Shown piece after piece: positions 54,227 through 61,575 of a stretch of DNA of 64,000 bases. The stretch is from Campylobacteraceae bacterium (GTDB taxonomy: Bacteria > Campylobacterota > Campylobacteria > Campylobacterales > Sulfurospirillaceae), in assembly GCA_027050775.1 (NCBI GenBank), contig JALUBH010000027.1, positions 124,001 to 188,000 of the forward strand. Reading direction: 5' to 3'. The notes beneath the pieces were generated by a model. That model was not told the DNA's origin, searched no databases, and saw only the letters and a list, made by a program, of their open reading frames with translations. The first letter of the stretch is position 1. Each line of letters starts with the position of its first letter. A program made the position numbers and the translations under genes.

Positions 54227-55714
54227 TCAAAATCCACTAGATTGCATCAATTGTGTTACCATTGTCAATATTGGCTCTACAAATATTGATGCCAATACCG
54301 TAAAAGCCAAAGAAAAACCGACTACAACTTTGATAGGCGTAGAAGAGTTTGCTATATAAATATTACCGTCTTCCGTGATAGGATCTTTTAAAAACATATA
54401 AACTATAAGTTTTGTATAGTAATAAACCGCTATAGCACTATTGATAACCATGATGACTGCCAAAACAATATGACCACTATCCACAACAGAACTTATAAGA
54501 TATAGCTTGCCCCAAAATACTGAAAATGGTGGCATTCCTGCTAATGTAAACATAAATACAGCCATTATCATCGCCATCATAGGCGATACTTTAACTAAAC
54601 CTGAAAACTTGGTAAATGGATGTTGATACCTACTATCCCAAAGATTTTTCTTATGTCTGGCAATCCAAAGCATAGTAAATGCACCTATATTTGTAAACAT
54701 AAAGAGTATCCAATATAAGAAAATAGCTGAATTTGCTTGTGTGCTTCCTATCATAAGAGCGGTGAGAACAAAGCCGGCATGAGCTATGGAACTAAATGCA
54801 AGCATTCTCTTAACATCTTCTTGAACAAGTGCAGTTATGTTTGCCAAAAACATTGTGATAACAGCTAAAAATATCAATATATCTTGAACCCATACAATAT
54901 GTGCATGTAAAAATATATCCAAAAACCTTATAGCTATAACAAGTCCTGCGATCTTAGGAACCACTGACATATATCCTGCAAGTGGAGCTGAACTTCCTTC
55001 ATAAACATCTGGTGTCCATGTATGAGTTGGAACGACAGATAGTTTAAATCCTAATGCTATAAGCATAAATACTACTCCCGCAAGAATGGCAACTCCAGGG
55101 GCATAATTTCTTGCACTTAAAACTTTTTCTATAACAGAAAGCTCTACGCTTCCTGTCAAAGCATAAAATACCAAAGATGACAAGGCAAAAAATCCAGCAG
55201 CCAAAGCACCCATTGTAAAATATTTTATCGCTGCTTCAAAGGCCTTGTTTCTGTTGTGCAATGCTATCAAGGTATACAAAGAGAGGCTTGCAGTCTCAAG
55301 TCCTAAAAATATAAGTATAAGATTATCGGTTGCTACCATAAACTGAAAGCCCACTATCATAAACATAAAAAGTGCATAGTATTCTGCTTTTTTAAACTCT
55401 TTAAAAGGCTTGTTACTTAGCGCCGTAATTATAATTAGAGCTGAGCTTATAAGTATAATTCCTTGTGCAAGTATGGATATACCATCAACCAACATCATAT
55501 TGAAAAAGCCATGTTTTGACCCACTTAAACCTATGAGGGCAGTAAAATCAAAAAGTATAAAAAGCAGAGTCAACATCACATAAAAACTCTTATCTAAATT
55601 TTTATTGAAAAGATCGATGCAAATTACAATAAGAGCTCCAAAAGACAAGATAGCCATTGGCGCTAAAAGTGCCATATTTAAATTAGCTAAACTAACTGAG
55701 ATAGGACTTAACAT
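54227..55714 (-). CDS. nuoN: NADH-quinone oxidoreductase subunit N
   Basis: One of the three Mrp-antiporter-like proton-pumping subunits of complex I. The 495-aa protein has about 14 transmembrane helices with the conserved lysine and glutamate sites, among them GLETASLSLYTLIALHNRN, GFKLSVVPTHTWTPDVYEG and LAFSSIAHAGFV. It is the last gene of the nuo operon, adjoining nuoM (1-nt overlap), and is followed by pflA. Confidence 0.96.
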   Translation of the reverse strand: MLSPISVSLANLNMALLAPMAILSFGALIVICIDLFNKNLDKSFYVMLTLLFILFDFTALIGLSGSKHGFFNMMLVDGISILAQGIILISSALIIITALSNKPFKEFKKAEYYALFMFMIVGFQFMVATDNLILIFLGLETASLSLYTLIALHNRNKAFEAAIKYFTMGALAAGFFALSSLVFYALTGSVELSVIEKVLSARNYAPGVAILAGVVFMLIALGFKLSVVPTHTWTPDVYEGSSAPLAGYMSVVPKIAGLVIAIRFLDIFLHAHIVWVQDILIFLAVITMFLANITALVQEDVKRMLAFSSIAHAGFVLTALMIGSTQANSAIFLYWILFMFTNIGAFTMLWIARHKKNLWDSRYQHPFTKFSGLVKVSPMMAMIMAVFMFTLAGMPPFSVFWGKLYLISSVVDSGHIVLAVIMVINSAIAVYYYTKLIVYMFLKDPITEDGNIYIANSSTPIKVVVGFSLAFTVLASIFVEPILTMVTQLMQSSGF

Positions 55715-57243
55715 TATTTTGTACCTCCTACGCTATTTACTCTTAAGAGCAGTTCTCTTGTATCAGGCAGTACAGCCTTTTTCTCCATCAAAACTATCAT
55801 CTTTTTCACACTTATATCAATTGTATTTAAGATTGGCTTAGGATATACACCCAAAACTACTACCAAAGCAACTAAAGGTATAAGAGCTGTAAATTCTCTC
55901 TTATCTAAATCTTTCAATGCTTTATTTTCAGCCTTGACCAACTTGCCAAAAAATGCTCTTTTAAAAAGTACCAACATATAAACAGCACCTAAAATGATAC
56001 CGGTTCCCGCTAGTAGTGTCATAAACCAATTTACTCTATAAAATCCGAGTAAAGATAAAAATTCACCTACAAAACCTACAGTTAGAGGTAAACCGACAGC
56101 TGCCATCATCACCACGCCAAATATAGCGGCATAGCGGGGCATAATAGTCGCCAGCCCTCCAAATTCACTTATCATTTTTGTATGCCGTCTGTCATATATG
56201 ACTCCAACTAACATAAACAGGGCTCCACTGACAATTCCATGACTCAACATCAAAAATATCGCTCCTGTAATTCCCTCCGCATTCATAGCAAAAGTTCCCA
56301 AAACTATAATACCCATATGAGATATGGAGCTATATGCGATTACCTGCTTCATATCCTCTTGTGCATAAGCCACCATGGATGCGTATATAACCATAATGAT
56401 GGCGATAATCGCCACCGGATATAAAAAGTATACAGATGCATCTGGAAAAAGTGGAAGTGAAAATCTTATAAAAGCGTAAGTTCCCATTTTCAACATCACA
56501 GCAGCTAGCAAAATAGATCCAACTGTCGGTGCCTGTCCATGAGCATAAGGCAACCATGTATGGAATGGAAACATCGGCACCTTTACTGCAAATGCTAAGA
56601 AAAATGCACCAAATAACCAAAGTTGTGTGCTAAAAGGCAAGACCAAAAGATACCAATCAGGAATAGAAAAACTCCATGTACCTGTTGCTATATAGTACTG
56701 ATAACCTAGATACAATATACCAACGAGCATCAAAGCAGAACCTGCAAATGTATATAGGAAAAATTTAATAGCTGCATAAATTCTTTGTCCGCTACCCCAA
56801 GCACCAATGATATAAAGCATTGGTATCAAAGAGAGTTCCCAAAAGATATAAAACAAAATCATATCAAGGCTCAAAAAGACACCAACGAGTGTCATCTCTA
56901 AGAAGAGTATAGTAATAACTAGATTTTTTATATCTTTTTTTATATTTAAAGATATCAATGACACAAGAGTCATAAATGTACTAAGTATCACTAGAAATAG
57001 AGATATTCCATCTACCCCAAGGTAATAGCTAACACCAAATTGTGAAATCAAAGGTACATACTCTACAAATTGAAAACCTGCATTGCTTTTATCAAACCCT
57101 ATCCATAAGACAATAGAGAGTAAAAACTCTACCAATGCAACTGTTACACCAAAAGTTTTTGCACTCTCTTTAGATACAATAAAACCGAAAAAAACGGCAA
57201 CAAGTGGAAAAAATACGATTAATGATAATATATGTTCCATCAT
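55714..57243 (-). CDS. nuoM: NADH-quinone oxidoreductase subunit M
   Basis: A 509-aa antiporter-like pumping subunit with about 14 helices. Key-site segments are FWELSLIPMLYIIGAWG (glutamate), VPMFPFHTWLPYAHGQAP and IAYSSISHMGIIVLG. Two tandem ATG codons open the gene. The second (57240) has the better 6-nt spacing from GGAG, so the product may begin one residue later. It lies 6 nt behind nuoL. Confidence 0.97.
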   Translation of the reverse strand: MMEHILSLIVFFPLVAVFFGFIVSKESAKTFGVTVALVEFLLSIVLWIGFDKSNAGFQFVEYVPLISQFGVSYYLGVDGISLFLVILSTFMTLVSLISLNIKKDIKNLVITILFLEMTLVGVFLSLDMILFYIFWELSLIPMLYIIGAWGSGQRIYAAIKFFLYTFAGSALMLVGILYLGYQYYIATGTWSFSIPDWYLLVLPFSTQLWLFGAFFLAFAVKVPMFPFHTWLPYAHGQAPTVGSILLAAVMLKMGTYAFIRFSLPLFPDASVYFLYPVAIIAIIMVIYASMVAYAQEDMKQVIAYSSISHMGIIVLGTFAMNAEGITGAIFLMLSHGIVSGALFMLVGVIYDRRHTKMISEFGGLATIMPRYAAIFGVVMMAAVGLPLTVGFVGEFLSLLGFYRVNWFMTLLAGTGIILGAVYMLVLFKRAFFGKLVKAENKALKDLDKREFTALIPLVALVVVLGVYPKPILNTIDISVKKMIVLMEKKAVLPDTRELLLRVNSVGGTK

Positions 57244-57249
57244 CTACTC

Positions 57250-59106
57250 CTACATCATCGGTCTATAAAAGATTGCCAATGCTAGCAGCACAACTGTACC
57301 TACTATCATCCATCTTAGCATATCGGAAAGATTTCCGCTTTGCATTTTTCTACTCTCTTGACCGCTTTTGTAGAACACTTTTGCTATCAAGTCAACACTG
57401 AAGTCGATTATTCGTACATCTATTTGCTTCCATGCAAATCTAGACAACACATAGTATGGTTTAAAAATCGCCACTTCATAAAGTTTTGGTATATAGTATT
57501 GATTTTTTAACAATATATACAGAGGCATTGTTTCAATTTGTTTACTAAAGCCTCCCTTGTAATACTTATATATTGTTGCAACTATAACCAATATAACAAA
57601 GGCAGAAGTTAAGAATATCAATTCAACCTCAGTCGAATGAGACAAACTAAACTCATACTTTGACAAAACTCTAGTCACAAAAGCTTCAAACGGTTTCTCA
57701 AAAAATCCGGCTATTGTTGAAAGTATTCCCAACGGCAATAATGACCAAAGCACAAACGGATAAGTTTCATGTGGATGAAATCCAAGTTTTTTATAGACTT
57801 TATCTCCAAAAAATACCAACATTATCAATCTAAAACTATAAAATGCAGTCATGCCTGCTCCGATAAAGAGTGCAAACCATATATAAAAGTTGCTTCCATT
57901 AAAAGCGGCCTCCAAAATCTTATCTTTGCTAAAAAATCCTGCGAATGGATAAACACCACAAAGTGCAAACGAAGCAACTGCCATCAAAATCGCGGTATAT
58001 GGCATCACCTTAAACAGACCACCCATCTTTTTAATATCAAGCTCATCATCCATAGCGTGCATTATATTTCCTGCCCCTAAGAAAAGTAAAGACTTGAAAA
58101 ATGCATGTGTCATCAGATGAAAAAGTGCTATCCAATAAGCCCCTAAACCGGCAGCTACAAACATATACCCTAATTGAGAAAGCGTAGAGTATGCGATGAT
58201 TTTCTTTAAATCCCGATGCACCAAGGCCATAGAAGCTGCAAATACTGCTACAAAAGCTCCTAAAGTAGCAATAATATGTCCAACTTCAGGTATAAGTGAA
58301 AAAAGATCGCTCGCTCGAATCACAAGATATACACCGGCTGTTACCATGGTAGCAGCATGAATCAAAGCTGAAACAGGCGTAGGTCCTTCCATAGCATCTG
58401 CCAACCATGTATGAAATGGAAATTGGGCTGATTTTCCCATTGCACCGATAAATAAAAGAAGTCCGATGGTTGCTACAACACTGACATTCATACTTCCCGC
58501 ATGAGCAAAAATAGTTTCATAATCAAATGTTCCAAACTGCCAATATATCAAGAATAGACCCATAAGCATACCGAGATCGGCAACTCTATTCATAATAAAG
58601 GCTTCATTTCCAGCCCAAGACGCAGTATCTTTTTCGTACCAAAATCCAATCAAGAGATAAGAACATAGTCCGACACCTTCCCATCCTATGAAAAGACCGA
58701 CAAAGTTATCACTCATCACAAGAACCAACATTGCAAAAACAAAAGCTGATATATAGGTAAAAAATCTATTATACCCCTTATCGTGCATCATGTATCCCAT
58801 AGAGTAGATGTTTACAACAGATGACACAAGGGTAACTGTTACCATCATAATAACAGAAACATTATCAACCATAAAACCAAACGGTATGTTTAAATTTCCT
58901 GCACTTATCCAGTCCATCAGCTTCACATGTAGAGTTAATCCGTCATGAACTGCAAACATAAGTGTCAAAGATGATACGAAAGATAACAACAACAATGCTG
59001 ATGTAACAAGTGCTGTTATGACATTTTTCTTTTTGGCGGTGAAAAGCAAGCTAAAGAGTGAGCCGACGACGGGGGCAAATAGTGCTACATATAAATATTT
59101 TTCCAT
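57250..59106 (-). CDS. nuoL: NADH-quinone oxidoreductase subunit L
   Basis: The 618-aa distal pumping subunit of complex I. GWEGVGLCSYLLIGFWY, MGKSAQFPFHTWLADAMEGPTPVSALIHAATMVTAGVYL and IAYSTLSQLGYMF mark the family. A C-terminal amphipathic lateral helix and extra helix follow (about 520-615). It lies 2 nt after nuoK. A half-palindrome ACATGTAGAG occurs at 58925-58934. Confidence 0.97.
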   Translation of the reverse strand: MEKYLYVALFAPVVGSLFSLLFTAKKKNVITALVTSALLLLSFVSSLTLMFAVHDGLTLHVKLMDWISAGNLNIPFGFMVDNVSVIMMVTVTLVSSVVNIYSMGYMMHDKGYNRFFTYISAFVFAMLVLVMSDNFVGLFIGWEGVGLCSYLLIGFWYEKDTASWAGNEAFIMNRVADLGMLMGLFLIYWQFGTFDYETIFAHAGSMNVSVVATIGLLLFIGAMGKSAQFPFHTWLADAMEGPTPVSALIHAATMVTAGVYLVIRASDLFSLIPEVGHIIATLGAFVAVFAASMALVHRDLKKIIAYSTLSQLGYMFVAAGLGAYWIALFHLMTHAFFKSLLFLGAGNIMHAMDDELDIKKMGGLFKVMPYTAILMAVASFALCGVYPFAGFFSKDKILEAAFNGSNFYIWFALFIGAGMTAFYSFRLIMLVFFGDKVYKKLGFHPHETYPFVLWSLLPLGILSTIAGFFEKPFEAFVTRVLSKYEFSLSHSTEVELIFLTSAFVILVIVATIYKYYKGGFSKQIETMPLYILLKNQYYIPKLYEVAIFKPYYVLSRFAWKQIDVRIIDFSVDLIAKVFYKSGQESRKMQSGNLSDMLRWMIVGTVVLLALAIFYRPMM

Positions 59107-59108
59107 TT

Positions 59109-59411
59109 TTAACCCTTCATCATCTGTAAGCTATCTAAATCAATAGTTCCGCTTCTCTTATACCAAAGAACCAGTAGACCTAGACCAACTGCAACTTCAC
59201 TTGCTGCAATTGCTATAATAAAAAATGAAAATATCTGCCCACTTAAATCACCATAATACTTTGAAACCGCTGCAAAACCTATATTTACTGCATTTAGTAA
59301 AATCTCCGTGGAGAAGAAGAGCATCAAAAGATTTTTCCTTCTCAAAACTCCCACGATACCTAGCGAAAACAAGATACCTGTAAGAGTTAAATAGTGTGTC
59401 AGTGTTATCAT
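59109..59411 (-). CDS. nuoK: NADH-quinone oxidoreductase subunit K
   Basis: The 100-aa three-helix membrane subunit with the conserved buried glutamates (STEILLNAVNIGF and AASEVAVGLGLLVLWYKR) of the E-channel. It overlaps nuoJ by 4 nt. The length and sequence are canonical. Confidence 0.97.
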   Translation of the reverse strand: MITLTHYLTLTGILFSLGIVGVLRRKNLLMLFFSTEILLNAVNIGFAAVSKYYGDLSGQIFSFFIIAIAASEVAVGLGLLVLWYKRSGTIDLDSLQMMKG

Positions 59412-59950
59412 TTTTCACCCCTTGCTACTTCTATGTTTGATGGAGTCTCTTCTATTTTTACCTTCACCAATACAATTCCTGCTATCATTGCTGCCAACAA
59501 CATTATAGCCGCAACTTCAAATGGTATTAAGTATTTTGTAAATAAAATCAAGCCTATCATTTGCACATTACCTACACCATGTATGGTTGGATATAATGCT
59601 TCGACTCTAGTCGAATAAATCGGAGCCATCAAAATAAATATCACGAAGATAGCCGATAAAATGGATAGAGTATATATAATCTTCTTAAATTTAATATTCT
59701 CTTTTATATCTCTAGCCGAATCAAAAAACATCATACCAAAAGCGTAAAGTGCCATCACCGCGCCCGTATATACAATAATTTGTACAACTCCTAAAAAATC
59801 GGCACCTAGCAAAAAGTAGAAGCCCGATATCAATATCATTCCTCCTGCCAATGCACTCATTGCGTAGAGTACATTTTCGCTAAATACCACGATACCAAAC
59901 ATCCCAATCACTAAAATTGAAAATGTATAAAATGCAATTATTTCAAACAT
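59408..59950 (-). CDS. nuoJ: NADH-quinone oxidoreductase subunit J
   Basis: The 180-aa membrane subunit with five helices. The TM3 region FLGVVQIIVYTGAVMALYAFGMM, whose pi-bulge rotates during the catalytic cycle, is clear. It overlaps nuoK by 4 nt and follows nuoI by 7 nt. Confidence 0.96.
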   Translation of the reverse strand: MFEIIAFYTFSILVIGMFGIVVFSENVLYAMSALAGGMILISGFYFLLGADFLGVVQIIVYTGAVMALYAFGMMFFDSARDIKENIKFKKIIYTLSILSAIFVIFILMAPIYSTRVEALYPTIHGVGNVQMIGLILFTKYLIPFEVAAIMLLAAMIAGIVLVKVKIEETPSNIEVARGEK

Positions 59951-59957
59951 ATCTACC

Positions 59958-60572
59958 TCAATACGCTAGTGGTGTTTTTTTGACAAACTGATCAGCATCT
60001 CTACTCAATGCACCAAAACCCGGAAACTCTTTTTGCTTTTTCTCTTTAAATTCATCCAATGGAGTCAACATATCTTCCTTAAATCCAAAATGCGCCCTTT
60101 GTTCGCTCGCATGCTCATAATCATCACCATGTACGATAGCAAGCTCAGGGCAAACCTCAGCACAATAGCCACAAAAGATACATCTACCAAAATTTATACT
60201 ATATTCAGTTACAAGTTTTCTACTTTTTTCATCTACTTTTGTATCCATCTTTATACAATTTGCTATACAAATCTTTTCACAAAGACCACATCCAATACAC
60301 CTCTCATGCCCACTCTCAAAAAGCCTCATAAGTCTATGAATTGCTCTATATCTAGGACTCATTTGAAGTTTTTGCATTGGGTATTGGACTGTGTGAATAT
60401 TGAATTTTATCATCTCTCTAAAAACTATCCAAAGACCTACAAAAAGCTCTCCTTTTACCGCCCTCGAGGCAAATTTCTTAAATCTTCCCCAACTATCAGG
60501 TGCCTGCGGCTCTCCCTCGAAATATATATAACCAGGAGTTGCATTTCTGTTTTTAAAACCTCTTAATTCCAT
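59958..60572 (-). CDS. nuoI: NADH-quinone oxidoreductase subunit I
   Basis: The 204-aa peripheral-arm subunit holds the two [4Fe-4S] clusters N6a and N6b. The ligand motifs CIGCGLCEKICIANCIK and CIFCGYCAEVCPELAI are both complete. It passes electrons toward cluster N2 and quinone. It lies 10 nt after nuoH. Confidence 0.97.
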   Translation of the reverse strand: MELRGFKNRNATPGYIYFEGEPQAPDSWGRFKKFASRAVKGELFVGLWIVFREMIKFNIHTVQYPMQKLQMSPRYRAIHRLMRLFESGHERCIGCGLCEKICIANCIKMDTKVDEKSRKLVTEYSINFGRCIFCGYCAEVCPELAIVHGDDYEHASEQRAHFGFKEDMLTPLDEFKEKKQKEFPGFGALSRDADQFVKKTPLAY

Positions 60573-60582
60573 ATCGACCCCC

Positions 60583-61575
60583 CTATACCAAGACTATGCC
60601 GGTAATCAGCACATTTATAAGTGAAAGTGGCATCAACACTTTCCAACAAAACCACATCAATTGATCCGGTCTGATATGTGGCCAGGCTGCTCTAACCCAC
60701 AAAAACAAGAAAATCCAAAGTGAGACTTTTAAAAGCATAGCTAGTGCACCCGGGATGAACCACAAGTCATTGTATCCGCCTAAAAATATTATACTTACCA
60801 AAACAGATATAGTTATCATATTTGCATATTCACCGATAAAAAACAGGCCCCATCTCATGCCGGAGTACTCAGTAGCATAGCCCGAAACAACTTCTGCCTC
60901 AAACTCTATCAGATCAAATGGAGTTCTATTTGTTTCAGCAAAACCGGCTATCGCAAAAAGTACAAAAGCTAAAGGTTGCTTCCATATAAGCCAATGCGAG
61001 ACTCCACCTATCTGATAATCATTCATATCTATCAAAGATAATGTGCCCATCATCATAACAGGACCCAAAATCGATAAACCACTGACGACTTCAAAACTAA
61101 GAAGTTGTATAACTGCTCTAGCGCCTCCTATTAGAGACCATTTATTTGCGCTGCTAAGTCCCGCCAATAGAGGTCCATACATCCCAACTGATGCAGCACC
61201 CATAACAAACAGCAAACCAACATTTATATCAGAAATGATAGGATGAACCGTATATCCAAAAACTGTAAATTCCGGAAAATATGGTACCGCTGCAACCGCT
61301 ACAAAGGCCGAAGCTGCTGCAACCACAGGAGCTATGATAAATATAGGCTTTATCGTATTTTGAGGTATAATATCCTCTTTTGTAAAGAGCTTTATACCGT
61401 CTGCCGCTAATTGCAGCAGCCCATAAGGACCAACATGCATAGGTCCAAGTCTTCTTTGCATAAACGCAAGTACTTTTCTCTCTATAAATGTCGCGAAAGC
61501 TCCCATCGCTGCCACAACGGAGAGAACCACTACCGCCTTTACTACCGTTTCAATTATTAAGGCTGTTTCAATCAT
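60583..61575 (-). CDS. nuoH: NADH-quinone oxidoreductase subunit H
   Basis: The 330-aa membrane subunit forming the quinone chamber and the start of the proton path. Conserved stretches are ATFIERKVLAFMQRRLGPMHVGPYGLLQ, FAETNRTPFDLIEFEAEVVSGY and LWVRAAWPHIRPDQLMWFCWK. It overlaps nuoG by 8 nt. Confidence 0.97.
   Translation of the reverse strand: MIETALIIETVVKAVVVLSVVAAMGAFATFIERKVLAFMQRRLGPMHVGPYGLLQLAADGIKLFTKEDIIPQNTIKPIFIIAPVVAAASAFVAVAAVPYFPEFTVFGYTVHPIISDINVGLLFVMGAASVGMYGPLLAGLSSANKWSLIGGARAVIQLLSFEVVSGLSILGPVMMMGTLSLIDMNDYQIGGVSHWLIWKQPLAFVLFAIAGFAETNRTPFDLIEFEAEVVSGYATEYSGMRWGLFFIGEYANMITISVLVSIIFLGGYNDLWFIPGALAMLLKVSLWIFLFLWVRAAWPHIRPDQLMWFCWKVLMPLSLINVLITGIVLV

Noticed and set aside
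60033-60566. A 177-codon open frame on the plus strand across nuoI
   Set aside because: nuoI with complete cluster motifs occupies the other strand; the plus-strand peptide is Thr/Phe/Lys-rich without domain features.
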